Shown piece by piece: positions 32,975 through 46,440 of a stretch of DNA of 64,000 bases. How positions within the stretch are numbered: position 1 is the stretch's first letter; each line of letters opens with the position of its first letter. The position numbers and the translations under genes were made by a program. Source of the DNA: Iris pallida (taxonomy: Eukaryota > Streptophyta > Magnoliopsida > Asparagales > Iridaceae); the NCBI GenBank assembly GCA_029216955.1, contig JANAVB010044017.1:4920234-4984233 (forward strand), given 5' to 3'. A model generated the notes under the pieces. It did not search any database and was not told the origin of the DNA. It saw only the letters and a program-made list of their open reading frames with translations.

Positions 32975-33711
32975 GCATGTTTCAATATTTCAACGGCTTA
33001 AGGAGCGGGCGGCTGCTAGTGCACCTGTTGCGGGAGAGGCCGGTACTTCCTCGCAGCCCGCTCCAGCTCCGTCGGAGGACGACCTGTAGGTGACCGTTGC
33101 TGGTGGTCTCCAGAGGGGTACGTACTACGGTACGGGATCCTATGGCACCCTAGTTGCGACACTGTCCTCTAGGGCCTCCCATGCTAGTGTGCATAGCCCA
33201 CAGCCCTGCCAGGAGTCTGCCCGAGTCCAGTAGATGGTAGAGTCTGTCCGTGACGAGCTGCTACGACGGATCCAGAAGCAACACCAGACAGAAGATTTTA
33301 CACTCATAGCACGATTGGATACGCTCGACCGCAGCACTATGGAGCTCAGGGATGTGACTGAGAGGACAAAGCAGGGCGTTACTGATCTTAGAGCATCGAC
33401 ATAGTGCAGTATGACGGATCTGCAGGCATTACAGCTGTCCATGGGCGAGAGGCTCACGTTGATGTAGGATTCGATGGTTGATAGCAGTATGAGATTGTTA
33501 TCTACCATAGATTCTTACCAACAGCGACTAGCAGTGTTGAAGCTTTATTGTCCTCCCGGTGCGCCTTCATCGTCGTCGACTCCGCCGACGTCACTACCTC
33601 CGACTCCACCGACGTCACTACCTTCTTCATCGGTGACGATTTCACGGGAGGAGTACGAGATGTTCCTATCCTTGAAGCGCAATGGTGCCCCTCCTCCTCC
33701 AGATCCGTAGT
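32975..33711 (+). pseudogene. Second CACTA-A transposase gene, 3' part
   Basis: The frame beginning QRLKERAAASAPV continues through SHASVHSPQ, RDELLRRIQKQHQTEDF, a Ser/Pro/Thr-rich tail and SREEYEMFLSLKRNGAPPPPDP, ending in tandem TAG codons at about 33711. In-frame TAG codons occur near 33089, 33229, 33402 and 33466. It is the C-terminal part of the Ptta/En-Spm type protein whose 5' exons end at about 19980; LARD-1 inserted in the intervening intron or next to it. Confidence 0.75.
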
Positions 33712-34084
33712 AGTCCAAGTTAGGACTGTTTTACGAGATTGTAGTATTTTTTTAGTGTTTGTTTATGTTGTTTCAGTATTGGTTGTAGATTATTTGTTTG
33801 TGTAGACTTTCATTATTGGTTGTGGATTTATGTGGATATTGGTTGTATACTTTGGATATTCGTTTACCGACTTTGGATATTTTAGTGTTCGTTGTGTTCG
33901 TTTTTTGTCATGTTGGTTGTAGACTTTTACTCTTGTTTACGTTGATACATATGTATATTGTGATGTACCGGTATTGAGTGTTCCACCGAAGGGGTCGGCG
34001 AACCCAGGAAGAAACTGTGCTTGTGATTTTTTTCTTATTTATTGAACTGCAGGTAGAAAATATGATTCTGTGGACATTCTGTAA

Positions 34085-34554
34085 TTTATTTTTTTTATTT
34101 TTTATAAATTAGCGACGTTTACCGACGTTTAGCGACATTTAGCGACGCAGCTATACGTCGGTAAACGTCGCTACATCACCAGGTATACCGACGTTTAGCG
34201 ACGTTTACTGACGTTTAGCGTCCCAGTATTTCCCTCGTCTACAGAGTCGGTGAACGTCAGTAACAACTAGCATACGTCGCTAAATTCACCGACGTTTATT
34301 GACGTCGGTAATCGTTGCCATATTTTTGATGTGGCGTCGGTGAACGTCGGTACATCACCGACGTTTATTGACGTTGGTAAGCGTTGGTAAGCGTCGGTAA
34401 GAGCGACGATTATCGACATTTTGCCTGTCAGCGACATGGCTTTTCGTGACCACTGGAAAACGTCACTAAATACGTCAATAAACAGTTGTAGCAACGTTTT
34501 TTGTCATTTTAGCGACGTTTTCTGGCGTCGCTAATATGACTTGTTCTAATAGTG
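34085..34554. repeat. CACTA-A right subterminal and terminal repeats
   Basis: There are more than twenty copies of ACCGACGTTTA, AGCGACGTTTA and inverted forms, ending in the terminal repeat. From 33712 to 34085 there is AT-rich sequence without a gene. Confidence 0.88.
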
Positions 34555-34584
34555 TTCGTATATAAAAAAACCTAACCTATACCT

Positions 34585-34589
<5 letters not shown>

Positions 34590-34637
<48 letters not shown>
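34590..34637. repeat. (TC)n microsatellite
   Basis: About 48 bases of pure CT repeat, followed by a CT-rich stretch with CTTCCT repeats (34720-34760). Confidence 0.95.
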
Positions 34638-35756
34638 CTCTCCAAAGTTTGCCGACTCTCATTCTCTAGAGACATCTTCATCTCACCATTTCTCCAGTCT
34701 CCAGTGGAGAAGTGGTCTTCCTTTCGGCCGCCTCTTCCTCTTCCTCTTCCTCTTCCTCTAACCTCTCCCTATCTCTCGACGAGAGTCTCGAGTCCCAATC
34801 TATTTCTCTCGACTGAGATATCTCGACTCTCGAGTTCGTCGACGGTCGACGGTGACTTACGAACTGTTCGAGCCTCTTTCGTGGCTTCTCCCATTAATTG
34901 AGACTCACCAACTGTCTCATGATCCAATCCAATCCCCTAACCCTATGTAAGTATAAGTAATCTTATATTTTTTGGGTATTTTTTATATAGATTGTTGATC
35001 GTTCATGGTTGATAGTTATACATATTGTTGATTTTTTTAGGTGATATATAGTATACTAGAGTTCTCATATATCTAATATATAGTATGATCATGTCTTGTT
35101 CTATCTCATAATTTCATGATTCTGAGAATCTGAGCTAGAAGTTCTGACATCCTTTTTGTGTGATTATGAGTTAATTACAAAACTAATGCTGGAGTTCTCT
35201 TTTGTTTTTTGCTACATTCAACTTGATTTTTTAGGTTATTCTGTTGCTGGCATTCTCTTTTGTATGATTCTGAGTTAACTACAAGACTAATGCTGTCTAT
35301 TTCTTTGTAAATAAGGGTGCCCCACTCTTGTAAGGGATCAATATAAGATCCTAGAGAAACATGGATTGCTCATTTTTGTACTGATTTTTGTTTAACTTCC
35401 TCTCGTGTTCTATTGTTGATTATGCAGACTGTAGAGTATGTGATACCAAGCTGCAATCGTGTTTTATATGTATTATCTAATATATTGTAATACGAGTTTG
35501 CCCTGGAATTCTATTGTTGAATTGGATATTAGAATAAGTTGTGTTTCTATATCCATTCAAAAAAAAAGTTGTGTATCTAGATGAAGATCATTCATCATAG
35601 AACTATTATTTACTATTATTTTTTTATGTTATTTTTCGTCCTGTTATTTTTGTAATTTGATAACTTTGATAAGTGTTGTTGCATTTTGAAACATGCTGGA
35701 AATATTAAAAAAATTACTGCATTTTGGATTACATTTTGTTTTAAAAGGCCCGACCC

Positions 35757-35915
35757 AATTGGGCCTATCGAACCGAACCGACCGAAAACTGAATCGACCG
35801 AAGAAGGTTAGGTTTGGTTTTAACGAATACGGTTCGGTTTTTCATTTTGTAAAATTTGTTTTTCGGTTTTGATATGTTCGGTTTGGTTTGAACCGAACCG
35901 AACCATTGCTCACCC
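35757..35915 (-). repeat. ACCGAACCG-rich block ending in TGCTCACCCCTA
   Basis: Several ACCGAACCG and CGGTTTGGTTT runs end in TGCTCACCCCTA. On the minus strand this reads TAGGGGTGAGCA, similar to the ends of some plant hAT-like elements and MITEs. I found no matching opposite end, so this is only a possible element terminus. Confidence 0.35.
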
Positions 35916-36023
35916 CTAGCATGGTCTACATAGGATTTGCGTCCTCACGGTCTAAATAGCATGGAATAAAATAAAGTAAAGCATGATCTACTGGTCTGAT
36001 CATACATCTACTCGGTACTTCCC

Positions 36024-38337
36024 TGTCACGCCCCGCTCCCGTGGGAGCGATCGTCCTCGCTAAGGCGTGATGCCGCACGAGCCTAGATTGCGCTCGTGCA
36101 AGGCGGGTTCCATAACGGCCGATTCCAGCGGCTGCGACGGGATCGTCGCACAGAAGTCCCAAGCAGAGACATCGAATAATAGCAGCAAAATTTTAGAACA
36201 AACACAAGTTATTGAAAAATAGTTCTTTATTGATATTGAAACATAGATTACAATGGGGCGCAAGGCCAATATTACAAGTCTCTCAAGCTCACTCAAGCTC
36301 ACTCATCTCACATTACAAGTCGCTCAGCTCTCTTTCATCTCTCAATACAAGTCTCGAACCAGCGGAAGCTTCGGAAGGCGACGTCCATACATTATGTCCT
36401 GTATAAGTCTTGACTCCATGCGGCCGCACGCTTCGAATCGCCAAGGAACTTCATGCCTCGACGCATCCAAGCGAGCTCCGCGCCACGAGCTTCTACCTGT
36501 GCCTGTACATGTAAACTATGTGGGTGTCAGTACTCAACTGTACTGGTGGAATGAGCTCCTCGCCCACCCATACAAACCCAACATGTTTGATTTACTTTGT
36601 GCAACATAGTCACTTGTTACCAATTGTATTTCTAGTCTTGCCTTAGGATTATTTTAGGACCGACGCCTTGGCCTATTTCGTGTCTTTAGACCATCCCGTG
36701 CTTGCAACATCAACGTTAACTCAAGTCGTGTTTGCCTTACGGCCCAAAAACAGAGAGCAACTGTGCGATGGGGCTCCATTTTCATGTGATCGTGCTTCAA
36801 ACCTTTGCTGAGGCCGTGCCTCGCAACTCAAATCATAAGACTCAATCATATCGCCGCCTCGCGACCCTTGCCGCCTCGCGGCCCTTGATACTTTGACCAC
36901 CAACTGACCCAACCAAGACTTGTGGGCTAAGTGCCACTCGACCGACTTTGCCTTGCGGCATTCCTAACTTAAACTCAAGACAACTCAAACCATAACTTAT
37001 GCAACTTACATGCCAACAACTTAAGACCGACGTCGCATTTCGTGTCGTAGCACGTCACCTCTGTTGATGCCAAATCTTAGGACCAAACCTTGTGTTCTAA
37101 CTGTATACCCATCCAACTGACTCAATCCAAAGGCACACACGCGGATTGCCGCCCGTGCCGACCCATCTATATGAATTGGTCACTAACATCACAAGCTATC
37201 CTGGACTATAGCCTTGCCATTCGACGACCCTTTCAGCGCAAGTAGCTAGCCCCGCTGAAAGTTCCCGAATGACCCGAACGGTTCGTCCAGCTACGGCTAT
37301 ACTTGTTTCCCTCCGGAACGACGCGGTCCCATGGCGCCCAGGGTTGCCGCTCGTGGAAACTCCTCCTTGTCGACAAGTTGTCCAATAACCATGCAAGATT
37401 CGACACAAACTGACGTCTCACACAGTCATTCCTCTTCCAATGTTACCATCTCTTTCAAAACCAATATCAAACCTTCTATCATTTGAGACCCCTCGACGAC
37501 CAACGGTCGCGAGCATTCTTTCTATCATTTGAGACCCCTCGACGACCCACGTCGCGAGCATTCTTTCCATGTTACCATATCATTTCATTCAACTCAATGC
37601 CTATTCAATAGTCCTTTCTCCAAAACCTATTCAATCAACCGTGGTTCATGCCCTAAACACTAAGTCCGTGCATCGTGCCTCAAACCGACTTCCGATAGCC
37701 TAACATAACTTGCCTGACTTAAACGTACAACGACTCGACGGACAAAGGCTGCATCAAGCCTCGCATAGCGGAAACGTGTCGCGCATGCGTTCGACTTCTG
37801 AACGACCAAGTCATTTGGGCGCCTAAACTTATATCATAAGCCGTGCAACGCAACTCAACACATGGGACAAGCCAAGGCTATGCCAAGCCTTGGATGATAG
37901 GACCGTGCATACTTTATGAAGCAATTATACTGGCGACGTCTACGACTTAGGCTACGATCATGACTTTGCCTACTCAATCAACTTTCCTTCTCCCAAGCCA
38001 CGGGACGAAGGACCGAGTGTCATTTTCAACGCACGTCGTGCACCAACTCTAAGCCGACCGTTGGACCTTTCCATATTCTAACTCAATTCGATCCGTTGGG
38101 ATTATTCCCTTTAGCTATGTGGATTCGTCTCTTTTATTATCAAGCCTACTTGTGCAAGTTGAAAACATGCGATTTATTATATGAAGGCTAAGATGAGGCA
38201 AGTTCACCGAAACTGCCCCACCTGAGCGACCGGTCGCCTCGACCGAGCGATGTCTACGAGTAGCCGTTACAAGGCTAAGTCCGAACGTCGTTAGCGTTCC
38301 GATTCCTCCGATTGACTGAGCGGGACGGGGCACTACA
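36024..38337 (-). mobile_element. LARD compound LTR-1 (outer, 3' side)
   Basis: On the minus strand it runs from TGTAGTGCCCCGTCCCGC to GCGGGGCGTGACA. It contains a two-copy repeat of about 47 bases around 37475-37570 (GAGACCCCTCGACGAC ... CGCGAGCATTC). Its reading frames are short and not gene-like. Confidence 0.92.
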
Positions 38338-40343
38338 TCATACACCACTCAGAAAAAGTTTCGTCCTCGAAACTAACTGAGTACTTACTTATTAACTTAT
38401 CATTTCTACTCAATAATTCATGACTCTCGCACACACTACGCCTATGTGTTTCTTATATCCGAGCCACGCTCGTGTTACCCTCAATCCTTTCTTAAAACTC
38501 ACAATCTCAAAATCCTCGACACTTCCTCGTTCCTCAAGTCTCACTTGATTCAGCGTATCACTTAGTTTGGATCGTGCACACATTCCAGGCATCTCTGAAA
38601 TACATGCATTTCAACCAAGCCTTGTGATAGTGTATCCAATTCCACCTATCGATTCATCCACTCAATCCGGAAAATCAATCCTAGCGATGCTAACTCTCGC
38701 AACATGGACATCTCGCCTAGCCGCTAGGCAATCTCTTTAGGCTAAAGTCAATTGTCAGTATTGGAATCACAGTTCCCAAACAACGATATCAACACTGACC
38801 CCATCCTAAGGTCAAACCAAGTTGATAGTACGGGGGTTTGCTACCCAAGCTCGCATCACTCCGATTTCTAAATATCGAACATCGATTCCCTACACACATC
38901 CTAATATTCGTCACATGAGGTCTGAGTCGTTCAGCAAAGCCATCCTACGACAACTCACATTCAACCAATACTCGACATGAACATATCGCTCGTTTATCGA
39001 GCCATTTCGTGTAGTCTATCTCTTCGAACACGTTCGACATAATCTGCCTATCAATCCTTTTCGAATCAAACACGCTATGCCACAAATTTGTCGCTAACCA
39101 AAAGTTTACATTCCACATTCCCTAAGTCATCTATTCCAATTCACGTAATTGATCACAAGGTCGTCTAACTTAATAAATATGTTGCACCCCGATCTCACGC
39201 GAGTCAGATTATCCACGGTGGGCATGAATCACTATGCACGCTCCCGCGGGATAATTATCCTCATCGGGACGTAACTCTTGTTTTGCGTCTAGACTAATTC
39301 ATTTTCGATGCACGGATTGGACCTACTCAATCCTCAAGTTTATTTCATTCATCAATCGCGAGTCCTAACATCTTCACATTTTTCTTCGCATCAAACCGAC
39401 AAGTCGAGACAATCAAAGTTGTCGTTCGACTGGATAATCTCCTCGACATTCAATTTAAGTTCGATTATTATCCCTCGAATCATTCACAACATCAAATTCC
39501 TCAAACCCAAATTCGTGTAACCATCAAAATCAAACCCCTCATGCACGTTGACTACTTGTCGTGCTAACTTTTTGTGTACGATCCGTATCAATTTCCTCGA
39601 TCAAGTCATCCATTCGTACACCCTAACTTTTCCTCGATTCGATTTTACCTACTCAATCATCTTCGCGTTTCATACTTGCGCAATCCTCAATCCTGTGCAC
39701 GTTCTGTGCACATCAATTTCTAGGTTGTTCGAATCCACTTATCAAACTTCATGACAACAACTCACTCAATCTAAGGCTTTGTATATGTGCGATGCTTGCT
39801 TGTTAGACTCATCGACACCCCGAATCCTCAATCGATCGACATCCCTGAGGCTATCGCATACACCACTCAGGGATGAAGTCATTCAACAAATCCTCAACAC
39901 TATCGTTCGAATCAAAATCGACTTCTTCAAATTTTTCCGTTCGAACCATTCCTCGAATTCCAAGCACGCTCACCTATATCGCATCGACGATATCGTCGTT
40001 CGATAACACCCCTATCGATAGTCATCTTACTATACTCAATCGAGTTCAACTCATTCTTGCTCGACGCTATTCAATTCTCGCACTCGACTTTTCTAAGGTC
40101 GACGTAATTTTGGTGTATATGCCCAGCCCGACTTAGCCAACCATGCTTACGCGAACCATCTTTTTGTTTTGTTATCAAAAACTGTTCGCCTACGTTTTAT
40201 AAATTATTTAGACTTATTGTATGGACATCCCGTGGGACATTTGAGAGAGAGCGCACCAATGATTTCAACTTTACAGAAGCAATATAGTTTGCAAAAACAA
40301 CGAGTTAAAGAATTCAATTGATAGACCAAGGACGTAAAGCCGT
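38338..40343 (-). other. LARD compound internal region A
   Basis: About 2.0 kb, non-coding, collinear with internal region B but lacking about 380 bases (between about 39421 and the sequence matching 52225). On the minus strand TTTCGAGGACGAAACTT lies next to LTR-1. It contains one copy of the palindromic module (about 39220-39300). Confidence 0.8.
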
Positions 40344-40355
40344 GCTCTGATACCA
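40344..40355 (-). other. Primer-binding site for tRNA-iMet (LARD, internal A)
   Basis: The minus strand reads TGGTATCAGAGC, three bases from LTR-2. Confidence 0.95.
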
Positions 40356-40358
40356 TTA

Positions 40359-42655
40359 TCTCACGCCCCGCTCCCGTGGGAGCGATCGTCCTCGCTAAAG
40401 CGTGATGCCATACGAGCCAAGATTGCGCTCGTGCAAGGCGGGTTCCATAACGGCCGATTCCAGCGGCTGCGACGGGATCGTCGCACAGAAGTCCCAAGCA
40501 GAGACATTGAATAATAGCAGCAAAATTTTAGAACAAACACAAGTTATTCAAAAGAAGTTCTTTATTGATATTGAAACATAGATTACAATGGGGCACAAGG
40601 CCAATATTACAAGTCTCTCAAGCTCACTCAAGCTCACTCATCTCACATTACAAGTCGCTCAGCTCTCTCTCATCTTTCAATACAAGTCTCGAACCAGCGG
40701 AAGCTTCGGAAGGCGACGTCCATACATTATGTCCTGTATAAGTCTTGACTCCATGCGGTCGCACGCTTCGAATCGCCAAGGAACTCCGTGCCTCGACGCA
40801 TCCAAGCGAGCTCCGTGCCACGAGCTTCTACCTGTGCCTGCACATGTAAACTATGTGGGTGTCAGTACTCAGCTGTACTGGTGGAATGAGCTCCTCGCCC
40901 ACCCATACAAACCCAACACGCTTGATTTACTTTGTGCAACATAGTCACTTGTTATCAATTATCTTTCTAGTCTTGCCTTAGGATTATTTTAGGACCGACG
41001 CCTTGGCATATTTCGTATCTTTAGACCATCCCGTGCTTGCAACATCAACGTTAACTCAAGTCGTGTTTGCCTTACGGCCCAAAATCAGAGACGCAACTAA
41101 GCGATGGGGCTCCATTTTCGTTTGACCGTGCTTCAAACCTTTGATGAGGCCGTGCCTCGCAACTCAAATCATAAGACTCAATCATATTGCCGCCTCGCGG
41201 CCCTAGATATTTTGACCACCAACTGACCCAATCAAGACTTGTGGGCTAAGTGCCACTCGACCGACTTTGCCTTGCGGCATTCCTGACTTAAACTCAAGAC
41301 AACTAAAATCATAACTTATGTAACTTACATGCCAACAACTTAAGACCGACGTCGCATTTCGTGCCGTAGCATGTCGCCAATGTTGATGCCAAATCTTAGG
41401 ACCAAACCTTGTGTTCTAACTGTACACACATCCAACTGACTCAATCCAAAGGCACACACGCGGATTGTCGCACGTGCCGACCCATCTATATGAATTGGTC
41501 ACTAACATCACAAGCTATCCTGGACTATAGCCTTGCATTCGGCGACCCTTTCAGCGCAATTAGCTAGCCCCGCTGAAAGTTCCCGAATGACTCGAGCGGT
41601 TCGTCCAGCTACGGCTATACCTGTTTCCCTCTGGAACGACGCGGTCCCATGGCGCCCAGGGTTGCCGCTCGTGGAAACTCCTCCTTGTCGACAAGTTGTC
41701 CAATGACCATGCAAGACTCGACACAAACTGACGTCTCACACAGTCATTCCTCTTCCAATGTTACCATCTCTTTCAAAACCAATATCAAACCTTCTATCAT
41801 TTGAGACCCCTCGACGACCCACGGTCGCGAGCATTCTTTCTATCATTTGAGACCCCTCGACGACCCACGTCGCGAGCATTCTTTCCATGTTACCATATCA
41901 TTTCATTCAACTCAATGCCTATTCAATAGTCCTTTCTCCAAAACCTATTCAATCAATCGTGGTTCATGCCCTAAACACTAAGTCCGTGCATCGTGCCTCA
42001 AACCGATTTCCGATAGCCTAACATAACTTGCCTGACATAAACGTACAACAACTCGACGGACAAAGGCTGTGTCAAGCCTCGCATAGCGAAAATGTGCCGC
42101 GCATGCGTTTGACTTCTGAACGACCAAGTCATTTGGGTGCCTAGACTTATATCATAAGCCGTGCAACACAACTCAACACATGGGACAAGCCAAGGCTATG
42201 CCAAGCCTTGGACGATAGGACCGTGCATGCTTTATGAAGCAATTATACGGGCGACGCCTACGACTTAGGCTACGATCATGACTTTGCCTACTCAATCAAC
42301 TTTCCTTCTCCTAAGCCACGGGACGAAGGACCGAGTGTCATTTTCAAAGCACGCCGTGTACCAACTCTGAGCCGACCATTGGACCTTTCCATATTCTAAC
42401 TCAATTCGACCCGTCGGGATTATTCCCTTTAGCTATGTGGATTCGTCTCTTTTATTATCAAGCCTACTTGTGCAAGTTGAAAACATGCGATTTATTATGT
42501 AAAGGCTAAGATGAGGCAAGTTCACCGAAACTACCCCACCTGAGCGAACGGTCGCCTCGACCGAGCGATGTCTCCGAGTAGCCGTTGCAAGGCTAAGTCC
42601 AAACGTCGTTAGCGTTCCGATTCCTTCGATTGACTGAGCGGGACGGGACACTACA
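40359..42655 (-). mobile_element. LARD compound LTR-2 (middle, shared)
   Basis: It serves as 3' LTR for internal B and 5' LTR for internal A. Its final dinucleotide is mutated (minus strand GA instead of CA at 40359-40360). No target duplication separates the two units at this LTR. Confidence 0.9.
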
Positions 42656-43218
42656 TCATACACCACTCAGAAAAAGTTTCGTCCTCGAAACTAACTGAGT
42701 ACTTACTTATTAACTTATCATTTCTACTCAACAATTCAAGACTCTCGCATACACTACGCCTATGCGTTTCTTATATCCGAGCCACGCTCGTGTTACCCTC
42801 AATCCTTTCTTCAAAACTCACGATCTCAAAATGCTCGACACTTCTCCGTTCCTTAAGTCTCATTTGATTCAGCGTATCACTTAGTTTGGATCGTGCACAC
42901 ATTCCTGGCGTCCCCGAAATACATGCATTTCAACCAAGCCTTGTGATAGTGTATCCAATTCCACCTATCGATTCATCCACTCAATCCGGAAAATCAATCC
43001 TAACGATGCTAACTCTCGCAACATGGACATCTTGCCTAGCCGCTAGGCAATCTCTTTAGGCTAAAGTCAATTGTCAGTATTGGAATCACAGTTCCCAAAC
43101 AACGATATCAACACTAACCCTATCCTAAGGTCAAACCAAGTTGATAGTACGGGGGTTTGCTTCCCAAGCTCGCATCACTCCGATTTCTAAACATCGAGCA
43201 TCGATTCCCTACACACAT

Positions 43219-43500
43219 ACTACACCAAAATAGGCAAATGCCAACGGTTATTACCGTGACAAATAATTTTCGTCACGGTAATAACCGTGACGAAATAGGC
43301 GTGACAAATATTTGTAACGGTTTTTGTCACGGTTATTACCGTTACGAAAATAAATTTGTCACAGTTTTTGTCATAGTTATAACCGTGACTAAAATTACCT
43401 TTGTAACAGTTATAACCGTTACGAAAATGCTTTCTTCCGTTACTTATTTTCCACTTTGTAACGCTTATAACTGTTACAAAAATTCTTTATTGAAGAAAAA
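43219..43500. repeat. CACTA-B left subterminal repeats
   Basis: About ten copies of ACCGTGAC, GTAACGGTTAT and CCGTTACGAAA alternate in direct and inverted orientation. The right end (51205-51323) has fewer copies. Confidence 0.85.
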
Positions 43501-43864
43501 AAAATTTTGAAAATACATACTAACTTCCCAATGACAAGTAATTAATTATACAAGTAAATAAATTGCATTCTAAGCAACAATATCCTTCTACCAATCTAAT
43601 CTAACATATATAAAAGAATATTGTGGTGAAACCAAAGCCAAGAAAAAATACTTTGCAATAATCTCTTCATTGCATAATTCAAAAGTGTATATACTACACT
43701 CAAAAAATTGGACGAGTTATCTCAACATAGAGACTTCCGAAAAAAATAAAAAGATATGGAATGAAGAAAGTTGGTTGGTTACTTAAGTGTATATACTACA
43801 CTCAAAAAAGACTCTAAAGAATCACCCTTCTGCCCCACAACCGCTTCAAATGTCTCTCTAGGAA

Positions 43865-43965
43865 CAAGCTCAGAGACCATCATCTGTCATCCTTTTGAGA
43901 TGTAGAGGCACCAGGTGCTTGCTTCTGGAACTGCTCCGCAAGCCTCAAGTTATCATGACCTGGGT
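43865..43965 (-). pseudogene. Exon-like fragment in CACTA-B (unrecognised)
   Basis: The minus strand reads LRLAEQFQKQAPGASTSQKDDR and then a stop, which resembles the hydrophilic C-terminus of a captured gene. A second exon-like piece at about 44464-44550 (EPSFRIVLRREGIAAIASTQSPG) is followed by a GT donor. I do not recognise either; they may be late exons of the same captured gene as the VTT exons. Confidence 0.35.
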
Positions 43966-45789
43966 AGTGAACAAAAAATCAATAAAGAAACATTTTGTAT
44001 CAGTATAGAAGACTTCATTAGAAAATAGTTTTAGTAAAATAGGTGAGGACGTGAAAGGCTTGAGAGATAGCATGCACAAAAACTCTCAAAAATTGGAACA
44101 TTGTCTGTGTCTCATCGTGTCAGCCAGATACCGGACATGACACAGACTTCAAAATACACAACATAATACCATTCATGGTAAAACAAAGTAACAACTTAGC
44201 ACATTTTATGTAGAGATAATAAGCAAGTTATGAATTTATTTTCTAAATCAAATATCATTTCAGAAATAGGGAGAAAAAAAACTTATTATATAAGAAAAAA
44301 CTTATACAGTTAATACAGATGATATTCCCATTCGAGAATGTAAAGAGTAATACTGCAAAAACAAAAATAATAAGATGGACCATGATCCTTTCTTAAGTTG
44401 TAAGTAAATTAAAGGAAGAACGCAATTAAATTCTAGAGGAATTTTTTTCTTCTTGTAAATACCTGGAGATTGAGTTGATGCTATGGCAGCTATGCCTTCC
44501 CTCCGCAGTACTATTCTAAAGGATGGTTCCATTCTATTATTGCTTCCAGCATCTTGAATGACATTGCAAATTAAACAAATATTGAGGTGATCAACTAAGT
44601 AAAATCAAACATCAAATGTTGATGGTCAGAGTGTACTGGAGTTGGAAAATCTATCATGACCATACCATCATCTTCACTCTCATGAGATCTTTTTCTTGAT
44701 TATAATTATGTCAAGAATACAATAAGTGAAATACAAATATAAACACACATAATCAATAGGGAAACTCAATATGAGAAGGTTGAATATACTAACACATTTA
44801 ATATACATAAACTAAATATTTGACTAAATTTAATTTTACCCAAATTGGAACATAATCGTCGGAGTGCCCTATACCAACCATATCACTGCCACCATTTTGA
44901 ACAATCAAATATATAAATAGGAGACCAGATCAAGGATTGGATTTAACAAGAAAAAAATGAATGAATGAGACAAATAAATATCTATTTTTAGAAAGAATTT
45001 CTAATAGTGTACATATGATCTACTCAAATATGACTTAAATCGCAGAAAGCAAGATATAACTTGAATGGAATAGAATTGTTTCAGAGAAAGAAAGATACCA
45101 AGCACATTCCGGATTTCAAGCCTTTAAATTCATCACATAGGTGAGCCAGAATCATCCTTCCCTGTTGACAGCATAAATTTACATCCTAAGTACTCTACAA
45201 ATGTGATGGAACTAGTATCCGGCACTAAGGATATAAATGGAAGCTACAAGTAGCAATCTGAGCATGCCGAGCAGAGACATACAAAAAGATGATAAAGTGA
45301 AACTCAAAAACTAACAGATCTTTGCAGGAAGGAAAAAAAAGGAGAAGAAGAAGAAAAAAAGAAACTGATATAGCAGGTATCTTCAGCAGTAAAAGCCAGT
45401 AATCAGTTTAAAAGAAGAAAATAGTACAATTTATGTGATTCAACTAGATGTTAATAGCATCATATTTCTTTTACTAATTTGCATACTCTCAATGTCTTAT
45501 TTCAGTGATATAGATTAATTTATCAAAATATTCAAATTGATCAACAGAGGTGCATGAAACATAAAAGAATGCATTACATATTAACAAGTGTGTTTCCTCA
45601 TCTTCCATGATTTAAACGCATGTGAAATTTCAATAATTTAGTGATTATCAAGCAAAATTTTCCGTTGTAAATCAGGAATGTATAACAAAATACAGTTACT
45701 CTAAAATTCAAATTCTCAATAGGGAATTGATATAAAATTGGCGAGAAGAAAAATCATTCTGACTTTAGCAGTTTGGAGATATCTGATAG

Positions 45790-46440
45790 AGGTAATATGC
45801 ATTACTATGCTCCAGCATAAGGGGGAGTAATAACAGATTTGGAAACACAACAAACAATTGAATAAGTCTTACTCTGTTTAATTGGTCGTTTTGCAGCGCA
45901 TGCGAACCTATCAACTCGCTTGAATACTTGGATGACCAATTGACAAACTTGGCATCTGCTATATATCGTCAGTTATCATGTTCAGTTTTTTATGAATAAA
46001 TAGACTCCTATGCGTTACTATGCTCCAGCTTAAGGGGGAGTAATAACAGAATTGGAAACACAACAAACAATTGAATAAGTCTTATTAGTCTGTTTAATTG
46101 GTCGTTTTGCAGCGCATGGGAACCTATCAACTCGCTTCAATACTTGGATAACCAATTGACAAACTTGGCACATCTGTTATATATCGTCAGTTATCATGTT
46201 CAGTTTTTTATAAATAAATAGACTCCTATGCATTACTATGCTCCAGCTTAAGTGGGAGTACTAACAGAATTGGAAACACAACAAACAATTGAATGTCTTA
46301 GTCTGTGTAATTAGTCGTTTTGTAGTGCAAGCGAACCTATCATCTCGGTTCAATATTTGGATGACCTACTGACAAACTTGGCACCTGCTATATATCGTCA
46401 GTTATTATGTTCAGTTTTCTATAAATAAATAGACTCCTTT
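45790..46440. repeat. Three tandem copies of a 213-218 bp unit
   Basis: ATTACTATGCTCCAGC recurs at 45801, 46014 and 46232, followed each time by the same 200-odd bases ending in AATAAATAGACTCCT. From 44600 to 45790 and from 46440 to 47950 I see only AT-rich intron-like sequence without a gene. Confidence 0.9.

Larger units (their letters stand above)
13879..34554 (+). mobile_element. CACTA-A, a CACTA (En/Spm) transposon with nested insertions
   Basis: The left end begins CACTACTAAAATAAG and the right end is the reverse complement of CACTATTAGAACAAG. The two termini agree at 24 of the first 29 bases. The element is flanked by TTC on both sides, the 3-bp duplication typical of CACTA elements. 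Both ends carry many copies of TTAGCGACGTTT. It holds a tnp2-like gene and a second transposase gene on the plus strand. Of 20.7 kb, about 12.9 kb is a nested LTR element (20093-32962), leaving a CACTA body of about 7.8 kb. Confidence 0.92.
34558..36023 (-). mobile_element. TE3 5' LTR, segment 2 (tentative)
   Basis: The segment lies between the right TTC duplication of CACTA-A and the left TTCCC duplication of the LARD compound, so it must join segments 1 and 3. It contains a plus-strand TATATAAAA, a (TC)n run, a CT-rich tract and an ACCGAACCG-rich block. These could partly belong to another small element; no gene is recognised. Confidence 0.5.

Noticed and set aside
35757..35915. A complete hAT element or MITE
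   Set aside because: Only one possible terminus is visible. I could not find the matching inverted repeat or a duplicated target.
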